DNA of 64,000 nucleotides, taken from contig NZ_JOJE01000011.1 of NCBI RefSeq assembly GCF_000720255.1, forward strand, positions 289,140 through 353,139. Reading direction: 5' to 3'. Made by a program: the position numbers and the translations under genes. Origin of the DNA: Streptomyces griseus subsp. griseus. Lineage in GTDB: Bacteria > Actinomycetota > Actinomycetes > Streptomycetales > Streptomycetaceae. Positions 15,677 to 24,441 of the stretch are shown piece by piece (within the stretch, counting starts at the first letter, position 1; every line of letters begins with the position of its first letter). The notes beneath the pieces are model-generated. The model did not search any database. It was not told the origin of the DNA and saw nothing but the letters and a program-made list of their open reading frames with translations.

Positions 15677-16171
15677 TCAGTAGCGCAGCGCCCGGCCCAC
15701 GTACGCCTTCACGTCGCCGGACAGCTTGTGCGTGCTGCGGGCGGTGGCCGTCCCGGTCTTGCCCGCCGCCACGTCGGGGACGGTGACCACCACGACATCG
15801 AGGAGCCCGCCGCCGGACTGCTCGAAGTCGACCTCCACGGCGAACGACCGCTTCTCGCTGTCGGTGTTGGACGCGGTGACCTCGACGGTCGTACGTCCCT
15901 GGCTGTCGGTGGCCGGCTTGCCCAGCCGTACGTCGCCCTTGACGTCGACGCCGTTGTCCACCTGGTCGAGCTTCTTGCCCGCCTCCGCGGTCGCCGACGC
16001 CAGGACGTCCCCCGCCTTCGAGGCGAGCGAGGACGCGGCGGAGGCGGCGTCGCTGACCACGGACTCGGGACTGCTGTCGTCCGAGCAGCCGGTCAGCCCG
16101 GCCGCCAGCGCGAGCGCCGTGACCGCCGCCAGCGCCGTGCCTCTCGCGCGGCGGGTGCGGTGAGCGGGCAT
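15677..16171 (-). CDS. Lipoprotein of unknown function
   Basis: A 164-residue lipoprotein: signal peptide with lipobox LTGCSDD, an Ala/Ser-rich helix of about 40 residues, then a beta-sandwich (VRLGKPATDSQGRTTVEVTA, FAVEVDFEQ) resembling FxLYD/DUF-type domains. ATG 16169-16171 has GGAGG five bases upstream. Convergent with the DUF6445 gene. Confidence 0.7.
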   Translation of the reverse strand: MPAHRTRRARGTALAAVTALALAAGLTGCSDDSSPESVVSDAASAASSLASKAGDVLASATAEAGKKLDQVDNGVDVKGDVRLGKPATDSQGRTTVEVTASNTDSEKRSFAVEVDFEQSGGGLLDVVVVTVPDVAAGKTGTATARSTHKLSGDVKAYVGRALRY

Positions 16172-16278
16172 CTTGCCTCCAGGTTCGGGGTGTCCCTCCC
16201 AGTGAAGTCCGTCCCGCGCCCGCCCGCATGCCGGGCGGCCCGGACGGCGTACCCGCCGCCGGGTGATCGCCGTACGGC

Positions 16279-16467
16279 TCAGCGCCTGGCCTTCTTGTAC
16301 CGCCGCATCAGCTCCACGATCCGGGCCTGGTCCGCGCGGCCGTTCAGCTCGACCAGCAGCTCGTCCGGGCACAGCTCGTAGAAGTCGCCCCAGAAGCCGC
16401 GTCTGCGGTTGTCCCAGATCCGGTACCCGCCCCGCACCCCCCGGGCGACATAGCGCCTCTTGCTCAT
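16279..16467 (-). CDS. Small basic protein of unknown function
   Basis: A 62-residue protein rich in Arg and aromatic residues (GVRGGYRIWDNRRRGFWGDFY), with an acidic centre (CPDELLVELNG) and a basic helix at the end. GAGGGAC precedes ATG 16467. I do not recognise a family; strong codon bias supports it as a gene. It has no membrane segment and may bind nucleic acid. Confidence 0.55.
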   Translation of the reverse strand: MSKRRYVARGVRGGYRIWDNRRRGFWGDFYELCPDELLVELNGRADQARIVELMRRYKKARR

Positions 16468-16508
16468 GCCGTGCAGTGTCCCTCCGGCACGGGCGTGCCC
16501 CGTACTGG

Positions 16509-17321
16509 TTATTCGTCAGCCCTGGATGCCGTGCAGGACGGGGAGCAGGTCGTGTCCGTGACGCCGTCCGGCGGGGTCACCGTCAAAACGGCGGCCGGGG
16601 TGTCCTCCAGGGTGCCGGAGAGGGTGTAGGTGAGGGTGCCGCCCGGCGCGATCGTGCCCGTCGTGTGCAGGGTGCCCTCGCCGGACGCGGCGCCGCAGGA
16701 GCTGCCCGGGGTCGCCACGCAGGTCCAGGAGGCGGGCACCGGGTGCTCGATCGAGGCGTGGGCGGCCGTCGAGGGGCCGCCGTTGGACACCGTGATGGTC
16801 GGCCCGTCCCGCGTCACCGACAGCGAGGTCTGAGGTGCCGTCACCACCGGATGGACCGGCCGGGCGGCGTCGTTGCCGGGCTCCGGGTCCGCCGTACGGG
16901 AGCCCGACGTCGCCACGAGCGCCAGGTCCGCACCCGTTCCCGCGTACGACGGGCGCAGCCTGACCGTGAAGTCCCAGGAGACGGCGGCGCCGGGCGCCAG
17001 CACCCGCGCCGGACCACAGGTGACTTTCCGGCCGGCGGCCGTGCAGCCCTCGCCCCGCGAGAAGACGAAGTCGACGCCGTGGGGAAGGGTGGCCGTCGCG
17101 ATCACGTCGGTGGCCTCCGACGGACCGTCGTTGCCCACCGTGAGCGCGTAGGCGAAGGTGCCGCCCGGGAAGATCGGATCGTCGTCCGTCGCCCCTGCCA
17201 CCGCCACGGCCGTGACCAGGTCGGCCTGCGGGGCCCGGCCCCCGGCCGCCGTGACCGATCCGGCGAGCGCGACAACGAGGAGCAGCGCCCGTAGCGGGCG
17301 GATGAGGGATGACCTGCGCAT
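16509..17321 (-). CDS. Secreted DUF11-repeat protein
   Basis: A 270-residue exported protein with a signal peptide and two DUF11-like beta-sandwich modules (DPIFPGGTFAYALTVGNDGP; SVTRDGPTITVSNGGPS). Cysteine pairs suggest disulfides. ATG 17319-17321 has GGAGGG eight bases upstream. It ends without an anchor or sorting motif, so it is probably released or held non-covalently at the wall. Confidence 0.7.
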   Translation of the reverse strand: MRRSSLIRPLRALLLVVALAGSVTAAGGRAPQADLVTAVAVAGATDDDPIFPGGTFAYALTVGNDGPSEATDVIATATLPHGVDFVFSRGEGCTAAGRKVTCGPARVLAPGAAVSWDFTVRLRPSYAGTGADLALVATSGSRTADPEPGNDAARPVHPVVTAPQTSLSVTRDGPTITVSNGGPSTAAHASIEHPVPASWTCVATPGSSCGAASGEGTLHTTGTIAPGGTLTYTLSGTLEDTPAAVLTVTPPDGVTDTTCSPSCTASRADE

Positions 17322-17413
17322 GAGAACGCCCTCCGGGTGCCGACGGCTGTGCACTCATGCTCGGTCGGCCGCCGTACCAACCGTCGGCCGCCACGCCCTT
17401 CGGTCCCGCGAAG

Positions 17414-17842
17414 TCACCCGAACTCGCACCACACGACCTTCCCGGGCGCCCTGGCCCCGACCCCCCACTTGTCCGCCAGCGCCGCCACCAGCAGCAGCCC
17501 CCGCCCGCCCTCGGCAGGCTCCGCCCCCTCCGCGAGCGGTATGGCGGGCACACCGTCCCCGCTGTCGTGCACCTCCACCCGCACCCCGCCGTCGTACGGC
17601 AGCAGCCGCAGCAGGAATCCCCGGCCGGGTGGTACGCCGTGCACGAGGGCGTTCGTCGCGAGTTCGCTCACGCACACCAGCACGTCGTCGGCGCGCGGGC
17701 CGATCTCCCACTCGGCGAGCGCGTCCCGGGCGAAGCCGCGGGCGGCCGGTACGGACCGACGCTCCCGCCGGTAGAAGCGTTCACGTGGAGAGAGGGGTGG
17801 AGTTCCTTCGTTCACGGGACGATGGTCACGGTACGTGGCCAT
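17414..17842 (-). CDS. ATP-binding anti-sigma-like protein (HATPase_c)
   Basis: A 142-residue GHKL kinase-like protein of the RsbW/SpoIIAB type. The N-box is VCVSELATNALVHG (about residues 57-70) and the G1 box VHDSGDGVPAIP; GGRGLLLVAALADKWG matches the later glycine box. It is divergent from the XRE/DUF397 pair, the arrangement of the abaA/whiJ-like loci of Streptomyces, where the three parts are thought to control development or antibiotic production. Start could also be the ATG one codon earlier (17845). Confidence 0.8.
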   Translation of the reverse strand: MATYRDHRPVNEGTPPLSPRERFYRRERRSVPAARGFARDALAEWEIGPRADDVLVCVSELATNALVHGVPPGRGFLLRLLPYDGGVRVEVHDSGDGVPAIPLAEGAEPAEGGRGLLLVAALADKWGVGARAPGKVVWCEFG

Positions 17843-17927
17843 CATGGGACAGTGCGTGCACGCGTACATCTTGTCCGTACGAGTGCGCGATGGTGAACGT
17901 ACGCGCGCGGGTGGGGAGTTGCACCGC

Positions 17928-18755
17928 ATGAGCACCACGACTCGACGGTCACGCAGGAACGCCTCGGCGATGAAGATGGTGGGCGCCTTGCTCGCGGTCT
18001 TCCGGGAGGCCGCCGGATACACGCAACGGTCGCTCGGTGAGCTGTTCGTCGTCAGCGAGCAGCAGATCGCCTCGATCGAGCAAGGCAGACGGCCGCTGAA
18101 GCCGGATCTGGCCGAGCAGTTGGATGAGCTGCTGGGGACGAAGGGGGCGTTGAGTGAGGCGCTGAAGTACATGCCGGAGGTGGACTTGGTGCCGCTGTGG
18201 GCGGAGGAGTTCCTGGACAGGGAGCGGGAGGCCATCTCGATCGCCTCCTACGAGAACCAGGTGTTGCCGGGTCTGCTTCAGACGGAGGCGTACGCTCGGG
18301 CGGTGTTCGGCAGCCGAGTGCCGGTCTACGACGAGGACGAGATCGTTCAGTTGGTGGCGGCCCGGGTCGAGCGTCACGGGATCCTCCACCGCAAGGTGCC
18401 ACCGATCACCTGCTTCGTGGTGTGGGAACCGGCGGTGCGAGCACCCGTGGGCGGTAAGGAGGTCTGGGTCGAGCAGTTGCGGCACTTGCGCGCGTGCTCC
18501 GAACTACCCGGTCTCATGCTTCAGGTGCTGCCTCTGGATCGCACCACTCACGCCGGACTCAACGGCCCGTTCGTGCTGCTGGAGACCCCCGAACACCAGC
18601 GGCTCGCCTACGTGGAGAACCAGCGGGGAAGCCAACTGATTGCGGACCCCGGCGAGGTGGCGATCCTCACGCAGAAGTGTGCGATGCTGCGGTCACAGGC
18701 CCTCACACCCGAGGACACGAGGGATTTGCTGGACCGTCTGCTAGGAGACCAATGA
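17928..18755 (+). CDS. XRE-DUF5753 regulator (WhiJ-like)
   Basis: A 275-residue DNA-binding protein: an N-terminal helix-turn-helix (VFREAAGYTQRSLGELFVVS, residues about 24-43) and a C-terminal DUF5753 sensor domain (ENQVLPGLLQTEAYARAVF, MLQVLPL, AYVENQRGSQLI). ATG 17928 has GGGGAG upstream. Its TGA overlaps the ATG of the DUF397 gene, so the two proteins are made together. The family is typical of Streptomyces developmental loci. Confidence 0.88.
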   Translation: MSTTTRRSRRNASAMKMVGALLAVFREAAGYTQRSLGELFVVSEQQIASIEQGRRPLKPDLAEQLDELLGTKGALSEALKYMPEVDLVPLWAEEFLDREREAISIASYENQVLPGLLQTEAYARAVFGSRVPVYDEDEIVQLVAARVERHGILHRKVPPITCFVVWEPAVRAPVGGKEVWVEQLRHLRACSELPGLMLQVLPLDRTTHAGLNGPFVLLETPEHQRLAYVENQRGSQLIADPGEVAILTQKCAMLRSQALTPEDTRDLLDRLLGDQ

Positions 18756-18955
18756 GCGGCACCGCACTTCGCTGGTTCAAGTCGAGCTACAGCGGCGATG
18801 AGGGCGGCAACTGCCTCGAAATGGCCGCCCAGCCCCGTGCCATCCACCTCCGTGACTCCAAGAACCCCGCCCTCGGCTACCTCACCATCGCCCCCTCCAC
18901 CTGGACCTCCTTCCTGCGCAGCCAGGTCAGTGGGGGCACCGCCGAACCGAAGTAG
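18752..18955 (+). CDS. DUF397 protein
   Basis: A 67-residue protein with the DUF397 signature: RWFKSSYSGDEGGNCLEMA, IHLRDSKNP and WTSFLRSQ near the end. Translationally coupled through ATGA to the XRE gene. Family members are small partners of DUF5753 regulators. The last 26 codons overlap the M23 peptidase gene on the opposite strand by 79 bases. Confidence 0.88.
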   Translation: MSGTALRWFKSSYSGDEGGNCLEMAAQPRAIHLRDSKNPALGYLTIAPSTWTSFLRSQVSGGTAEPK

Positions 18956-19665
18956 GGCGTGATCCGCACCTCGAAGTGGAGGTGCGGGCCGGTGACGTTG
19001 CCGGTCGCGCCCGCCAGGCCCACGCGCTGTCCGGCGGACACTCGCTGCCCCTTGCGCACGAAGATGCGTGCCAGGTGGGCGTAGTGCGTGAAGTAGCCGT
19101 CGCGGTGACGGACGACGACCTGGTTGCCGAAGCCGTCGCCGCAGGTGCTGGCCCGTACCGTGCCGGGGCCGACGGCGTAGACCGGTGTGCCGGCGGGGAC
19201 GGCGAAGTCCTGGCCGGTGTGGCGGTGGGGCCAGTGGCGCCCGCGGGCGGCGTACGAGGCGGAGAGCCGGTAGCCGCGGGTGGGTGCCCTCCAGGTGGCG
19301 TCACGGTCAAGGCCGGACGGTGACTGCGGGGTCCCGATGCGACAGTTTCCGGCGCGCCCGGACGGGTCGACGGCCACCGGGTCGCCACCCCGCCTCCCCG
19401 CCGCCCACAGCATGTCCCACAGCTCGCTCCGGATGGCCTTCCTGCGCCGCTCGGCGTCCCGCACCTGCTCCGGGTGGGCCGCCTCGTCGTGCCGCAGGCG
19501 GTCGACGCGGGTGCGGGCCGCCTCGTGGGCGCGGACCGCGCGGGCGGCCTCGTCACGGTAGGGGTCGGCATCGGCGCCGGCGGGGGCCGCGGTGAGTGCG
19601 ACCAGCAGGACGGCCAGCAGGACGGCGCCGTGCCGTGCGATGCGGGTGCGGTGGTCTCGTCGCAT
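18877..19665 (-). CDS. Secreted M23 peptidase (LytM-type)
   Basis: A 262-residue exported peptidoglycan endopeptidase. A signal peptide ends PAGADA, then a charged helical region (residues about 35-90), then the M23 domain with zinc ligands in HTGQDFAVPAG and HLHFEV, plus the catalytic HYAHL. The C-terminal end of the domain and its tail overlap the 3' end of the DUF397 gene, convergently, over 79 bases. ATG 19663-19665 is chosen by the signal peptide; the Shine-Dalgarno is weak. Divergent from the metalloprotease gene at 19860. Confidence 0.85.
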   Translation of the reverse strand: MRRDHRTRIARHGAVLLAVLLVALTAAPAGADADPYRDEAARAVRAHEAARTRVDRLRHDEAAHPEQVRDAERRRKAIRSELWDMLWAAGRRGGDPVAVDPSGRAGNCRIGTPQSPSGLDRDATWRAPTRGYRLSASYAARGRHWPHRHTGQDFAVPAGTPVYAVGPGTVRASTCGDGFGNQVVVRHRDGYFTHYAHLARIFVRKGQRVSAGQRVGLAGATGNVTGPHLHFEVRITPYFGSAVPPLTWLRRKEVQVEGAMVR

Positions 19666-19859
19666 CTTCGGATCGTCGGTCAATACGGCGCGGCCGTGTG
19701 GCAACACGCCGTACGTTGCTCCGGTCGGGTGCGGGCCGGACGGCGGCCTGGGCCTTGGAGTCCGGCTTCCTGATCCTGGGCGAGGAGCCCGACGCGGCAA
19801 CTCTTCCCCCGCCGGCGGCGACAGGTGGGGCGAACACGCCCCCCACACGAGGAGTTGGG

Positions 19860-20714
19860 ATGCGCAGACATCTCGCGCGCTTACTCACGGTCCTGGCCGT
19901 ACTCGCGGCCCTCCTCCCGGCGTCCGCCACCCTGGCGGCGTCCCGGGCCGAGGCCGCCGACGACTGGAACCCGCCGGCCAACCTGAGCCAGCCGCTCAAC
20001 CAGGTCTGGAACCACGTCCAGTCGACCTACCCGGACCTCTACGGCTTCCGGAACTACGGCTGGGACCAGGTCATGGCCAACAAGGGCAGCGTCAACTACT
20101 GCGTCCGCTGGGAGTCGGACGCCCCGGTGAGCGCGGCCCTGCGCGACCGCATCCACGCGGCGCTGAAGAAGCAGTTCGCCAAGTGGATGGCGGCGATGGT
20201 GGAGAACGGCAAGGGGCACAACGCCTGGCCGTACACCAACGTGCCCGTCAACATCGTCGGCTGGGCGGTGAAGAACCGCAGCACCCTGCAGTGGACCGAC
20301 AACTCGGTCGACGTCTACGCCAACAACCTGGACGGCGGCGGCGCCCCGCAGTGCGCCCCCGACTGCGGCCGCTTCTTCCACCAGGACGGCAACTACTCCC
20401 GCTGTCCCGGCGGTGTCACCCGCCACTACGACCAGTCACTCTGGCTGACCAAGGGCTTCCAGGGCGGCGCGGGAGGGGACTGGGGCCAACGCGTCGGCCA
20501 GGAGTACTTCACCGGCGCCCTCGCCCAGGAGAACATCCACATCTATCTCCACGAGGTCGGCCACACCTTCGGCCTCGACGACTTCTACGACTGGACGCCC
20601 ACCGGCCAGTGCTGCTTCATCATGAACGCCGGCAGCGCCACCCAGATCACCGAGTTCGACAAGTGGATGCTGCGCGACTTCTGGCGCCACCTGAAGAACC
20701 GCTGGGGGCTGTGA
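19860..20714 (+). CDS. Secreted metzincin-like zinc metalloprotease with a TTA codon
   Basis: A 284-residue exported protein. The signal peptide ends about residue 35 (AEA), and the zinc site HEVGHTFGLDD matches HEXXHXXGXXD. The CCFIMNAG segment that follows resembles a Met-turn. Two cysteine pairs suit an extracellular enzyme. GAGGAG precedes ATG 19860. Codon 8 is TTA (19881-19883), a leucine codon read in Streptomyces only by the bldA tRNA, so production should be limited to late growth. Substrate unknown; relatives are sometimes named cellulose-binding proteins, which I cannot support from this sequence. Confidence 0.75.
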   Translation: MRRHLARLLTVLAVLAALLPASATLAASRAEAADDWNPPANLSQPLNQVWNHVQSTYPDLYGFRNYGWDQVMANKGSVNYCVRWESDAPVSAALRDRIHAALKKQFAKWMAAMVENGKGHNAWPYTNVPVNIVGWAVKNRSTLQWTDNSVDVYANNLDGGGAPQCAPDCGRFFHQDGNYSRCPGGVTRHYDQSLWLTKGFQGGAGGDWGQRVGQEYFTGALAQENIHIYLHEVGHTFGLDDFYDWTPTGQCCFIMNAGSATQITEFDKWMLRDFWRHLKNRWGL

Positions 20715-20733
20715 GCCCCGCCTGAGAGCCGCC

Positions 20734-20769
20734 CGCGAAGCCCCGGGGCATCGGCCGGGGGGCTTCGCG
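20734..20769 (+). terminator. Terminator after the metalloprotease gene
   Basis: CGCGAAGCCCC (20734-20744) and GGGGCTTCGCG (20759-20769) form an 11-bp perfect stem with a GC-rich loop, followed by a T-rich run (ATTTTTCC) at 20779-20786. Confidence 0.8.
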
Positions 20770-20824
20770 GAAGACGCGATTTTTCCGGACCGCCGCGGAC
20801 AGCGCGCTCGGTCCACACGGAAGA

Positions 20825-20850
20825 GGGCGCCCCGCTTGTGCGGAGCGCCC
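20825..20850 (-). terminator. Terminator of the secreted-protein gene on the minus strand
   Basis: GGGCGCCCCGC and GCGGAGCGCCC pair around TTGT with one mismatch, 22 bases beyond the stop of the 20872-22218 gene. Confidence 0.65.
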
Positions 20851-20871
20851 CCTGAAGGCGTAATCGGAGCC

Positions 20872-22218
20872 CTACGGATTCACCACGATCTTCGCCGTGT
20901 TGTTGGCCGTGTTCGGGTCGAAGGGGAACGACGTGGTCCAGCCGGGGCGGGCGGTGAGTGTTCCGGTGGCGTTCTGGACCACTCGGTCGATGGTCAGGGA
21001 GAAGGGGAGGTCGACCTCCGCGTTCTGCTTGACCCAGATCGGGAGGTCGCAGTCGTAGCGCGGGGCGCCCAGGAGCTGGTGGAAGGGTGCGCCGGTCAGG
21101 GTGCGGGGCTCGCAGGTGTCGGGGACGTCCGTCGCGCGGGTGCCCTCGGGGACGCGGAACTCGACGGTCGCGACCGGTTCGCCGGAGCCGAGGTGGGCGA
21201 CCCAGGCGGGGCCCCTGTTGAGGAAGCTGAAGGTGGCGGGGACCGTGGTGCCCGCCTCGCCGTGGACGATGGCGCCGCGCACCTCGAAGTCGGCCTTGTT
21301 CGTGGCCTCGATCATCCAGGAGACGTAATTGTCGTCGGTCTGGAGGTCGGTGGCACCGTCGGCCGGTTCGACGCCGAAGTCCAGGCGTTCGTACAGAGCG
21401 TGCTCCGCGACGTCGATTTTCAGCGGTTCGGGCAGGTCGACGGTGGCGCCGGGGGCGACGACCGTGTCGAAGGCGCAGGTGACATGGGTGATCGGAAGCT
21501 CGTTGTCGGCGGACGGGTCCGTGCACTGCGGGTACTTCGTCGCGAAGTCGAGGCCGTCCGTCGCCAGCATCTCCACGGTGAAGCCGTTCGCGGCCACGTT
21601 GCCGGTGTTGGTGACGGCGAACGACGGGGCGGTGACGGTGCTGCCCGGTCGCGCGCCCTTCAGCTTCTCGGCGGGCCGGATGCCCAGGTCGGGGCCGGAG
21701 TTGATGGTCACGGTGGTGTCGAACGAGCCGTGCGGAGCGATGAGTTCACCGTCGGGGCCGCCCTGGGCGGTGGCCTCGTAGGTGATCCTCCCCTGTGCGC
21801 CCGGCGCCGCGCCGGGCAGCGCGCGCACCTTGAGCTGTACCTGCTCCCCCCACCCCCACTCCTGAAGGGGGACCTCGGGGACCGAGCACACGGCCGTGGC
21901 TCCGCTGGGCACGCAGTTGTCCGGCCAGGCCACCTCGGCGACGCCGGCCAGGCCGGAGGTGTCGACGGTGATGCGGCCGTCGGTGATGCTGTAGTCGCTG
22001 GCGTGGTACAGGCCGACGGGGAGGTCGCTGTACTCGCCGCTGCCTCCGGCCCGGACGACGGAGAGGGCCTGTTCGGACGGCACCTGGATCCACAGTTGGT
22101 CGGACTGCTCGTCCTCCGCCGAGGCGGGCGTGGCCAGCAGGCCGACGGCGGTCAGCGCCGCGGCCAGGGCGCCGGTTGCTCCGAGCCGCAGGGCGCGGCT
22201 GACGGAGACGGGTGTCAT
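20872..22218 (-). CDS. Large secreted beta-sandwich protein
   Basis: A 448-residue exported protein with a signal peptide ending PASA (about residue 34). The mature part is built of beta-rich modules with DUF11-like motifs (FAVTNTGNVAANGFTVEM; FSFLNRGPAWVAHLGSGEP) and several cysteine pairs (CVPSGATAVC, CTDPSADN, CEPRTL/CDLPI). It ends FDPNTANNTAKIVVNP, as DUF11 modules do. No enzyme motif or anchor is visible. Probably an extracellular structural or adhesive protein. Confidence 0.68.
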   Translation of the reverse strand: MTPVSVSRALRLGATGALAAALTAVGLLATPASAEDEQSDQLWIQVPSEQALSVVRAGGSGEYSDLPVGLYHASDYSITDGRITVDTSGLAGVAEVAWPDNCVPSGATAVCSVPEVPLQEWGWGEQVQLKVRALPGAAPGAQGRITYEATAQGGPDGELIAPHGSFDTTVTINSGPDLGIRPAEKLKGARPGSTVTAPSFAVTNTGNVAANGFTVEMLATDGLDFATKYPQCTDPSADNELPITHVTCAFDTVVAPGATVDLPEPLKIDVAEHALYERLDFGVEPADGATDLQTDDNYVSWMIEATNKADFEVRGAIVHGEAGTTVPATFSFLNRGPAWVAHLGSGEPVATVEFRVPEGTRATDVPDTCEPRTLTGAPFHQLLGAPRYDCDLPIWVKQNAEVDLPFSLTIDRVVQNATGTLTARPGWTTSFPFDPNTANNTAKIVVNP

Positions 22219-22342
22219 GACATCCCCCTGAAGTGGACTGCGTGGGTCAGGGATTGGACGACGGCGCGGCGCCGATGGTTGTACGGCGGAAAGCCCCGGG
22301 TCCGGCCGGTGTGGCCGTGCCCCGGGGCCGGGAGGGTGTGAC

Positions 22343-24034
22343 TTACGGGGCGTTGACCAGGTCGACCGGCGGTACCTTCACCGTCCGGGCGCCGGGCGTG
22401 CCGCCCAGGATCACCTTGCGCAGGGAGACGTTGTTCTTGAGGCTGGTCTCCTGCAGGCGCTTCGCCGGGTTGGCGATCACCTTGATGTAGTACGTGCCGT
22501 TCGGCAGGTCCGTGATGTCGAAGGACTGTCCGGGACGGTACTGGGTGTAGGTGTCGCCGGAGCCGACGTCGAGGACCTCACGCACGGAGATCGCGTTCTG
22601 CGAACCGCAGGCGGTCGACAGGTCGGTGTTGTACGGGTGCCAGTTGGCGTTCTTCACCGTGTAGTCGACGGCGTCGGTGTTGGCGAGGCAGAACGCCTCC
22701 TTGCCACTGCGCACCCGCCTCGTCTGGTCCGCGCTCAGCAGCTGGTAGCTGGCGAAGTCCGTGAAGTGCCAGTGCTCGTGACCGACGCGCGGGTCCCACT
22801 CCATGGTGCCCGCGGGCGAGTAGCCGACCTGCTTGCCCTTGGCGTCGTAGTAGTACTGGTACGAGTCCATCAGCTCGGCGCCCGGCTTGCGGAAGCCGTC
22901 CACCACGAGGGGGGCCGGGCCCGCGTTCCAGACGTTGGCGCTGAAGGCGAGGTAGTCCTTGCCCGCGACGTCGCCGTCCTCACCGTCGGTGATGGAGATG
23001 TCCCAGGCGGGCAGCGAACGCAGGTCCGGCTTCGGCACGTCGGCCGGGACGCCCGCACGGCCGGTGGGCCGGTTGGCGTTGGCCTTCAGCGCGGGCGCGA
23101 TGCGCGAACCGTCGGTGTGGTCGCGTCCGTCGCCCATGTGGTGGGCGAGACCGCGCTGCTCCAGCGCGTGCGAGAGGGCGCCCGGGGTGGGGGCGTCCGC
23201 GCCGCGCGGGCCGTAGTGGTGGCCGGCGTGGCCGTTCATGCCGGGCGTGGAGGCGCCGCCGTGGTTGTGGTGCGACATCGCGGACGACATGGAGCCGGAC
23301 ACGCCCTCGCCGCCGCCGTTGTCGTTCCTGATCTCACGGACGGTGACCTTGATGGTGGGCGTGTCGTTCGGGATGCCGAACAGGTCGCGGTACTTCTTCG
23401 CCACCGATGCCTTGGCCGTGTAGGTGCCCGCCGGCAGGTTCACCGGGTGGTCGTAGTCCATGGTGCTGGTGTTGGACGCCCAGCCCTTCTCGACGCCCCA
23501 CACCGAGCCCAGCGTCCACGGGTTGGTGGGGCAGCTCTCCGGGTACTTCGACGTCGCCGAGGCGTCCGGACGGATCCGGCCGGCGGCGTTGTTCGGGCAG
23601 TAGGTGCCCTTGCTCTTGGCGACCTCGCGGCCCGCCGAGTTCTTGATGGACACCTCAAGGAAGCCGGGCAGCCCGGAGAAGTCCTTCACCAGCCCGGCGG
23701 GCAGCTTCTTGACCTGCGTTCTGGTGCCGTTGCGCAGGATCTGCTGGGCGACGACGGGGTCCTTGTAGGACTTCCGGTTCACCTTGAACTCGAACGGTGC
23801 GTTGTCGACCTGGAGGTAGGTTCCGAGGTCGAGGTAGACGCCGGGCTCCCCCTCGTAGCGGTCGAGCGTCACGGACTTCGAAGCGGCGATCAGCTTCAGC
23901 TTGGGCGTGCCGGGCGTGGCGGACTGCGCGCCCGCGTTGGGCGCTGCCGCCGCCGCGGCTACGACGACGGTGAGCGCGGCGCCCGTGGCGAGCGCGGAGC
24001 GCTTCAGGCGGCTGCGGTGTTCCTGACTGGTCAT
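22343..24034 (-). CDS. Secreted lysyl oxidase-family copper enzyme
   Basis: A 563-residue exported protein. The C-terminal third is a lysyl oxidase domain: the copper-binding GHEHWHF lies near residue 420, with FCLANTDAVDY and the late tyrosine/lysine region that forms the quinone cofactor in relatives. The N-terminal half has an exported domain and a His/Gly-rich linker (SHHNHGGASTPGMNGHAGHH) that could bind copper. Bacterial members oxidise lysine side chains of peptides. ATG 24032-24034 has GAGGAA upstream; an ATG eight codons earlier is possible. Confidence 0.85.
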   Translation of the reverse strand: MTSQEHRSRLKRSALATGAALTVVVAAAAAAPNAGAQSATPGTPKLKLIAASKSVTLDRYEGEPGVYLDLGTYLQVDNAPFEFKVNRKSYKDPVVAQQILRNGTRTQVKKLPAGLVKDFSGLPGFLEVSIKNSAGREVAKSKGTYCPNNAAGRIRPDASATSKYPESCPTNPWTLGSVWGVEKGWASNTSTMDYDHPVNLPAGTYTAKASVAKKYRDLFGIPNDTPTIKVTVREIRNDNGGGEGVSGSMSSAMSHHNHGGASTPGMNGHAGHHYGPRGADAPTPGALSHALEQRGLAHHMGDGRDHTDGSRIAPALKANANRPTGRAGVPADVPKPDLRSLPAWDISITDGEDGDVAGKDYLAFSANVWNAGPAPLVVDGFRKPGAELMDSYQYYYDAKGKQVGYSPAGTMEWDPRVGHEHWHFTDFASYQLLSADQTRRVRSGKEAFCLANTDAVDYTVKNANWHPYNTDLSTACGSQNAISVREVLDVGSGDTYTQYRPGQSFDITDLPNGTYYIKVIANPAKRLQETSLKNNVSLRKVILGGTPGARTVKVPPVDLVNAP

Positions 24035-24395
24035 CGGTTCCTCGTCTGCGAGTGCCATGGTCGTGGCATCGGACCGGACAGCCCTCAGACCGGCACGAAC
24101 ACCCCGGACGCACCCCACGCGCCCATCGCCGACCTGTGAGCATCATGTGAGACCGGTGTGGGGGCGGTGTCGGTTGCCTGGCCAGAAATAAATGGCCGGA
24201 TAAGGCCACTTGGGCGTTGTGTGCGGAGTTCGGGCGCGGATTCCGGACGGTTCGCGCCTTTGGTGGCGCGAAAGCGGCCGCCTCCTGGTGGGGAAGCGGC
24301 CACATCCGTCGTCCAGGTGATTCCGGTTGTGATTCCGGCCCCGGCGGTCCGGCGGGTCGTTCCGGTCGCTCAGCCGACGCTCTCGTCGGATAAGA

Positions 24396-24441
24396 GCATG
24401 GCCCCGATCGGGGGACGCATCCTCATCCGATGGGGCCATGC
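24396..24441. repeat. 10-bp inverted repeat in a long intergenic region
   Basis: GCATGGCCCC (24396-24405) and GGGGCCATGC (24432-24441) are perfectly complementary, with a further ATCG/CGAT pairing one base inside. It could be an operator or a structured RNA. The rest of 24035-24734 shows an A+T-richer stretch near 24150-24230, probably the lysyl oxidase promoter, and nothing else recognised. Confidence 0.55.

Noticed and set aside
14097..16229. 710-codon open frame on the minus strand
   Set aside because: Antisense shadow of two well-supported plus-strand genes, and frame-shifted with respect to the lipoprotein gene.
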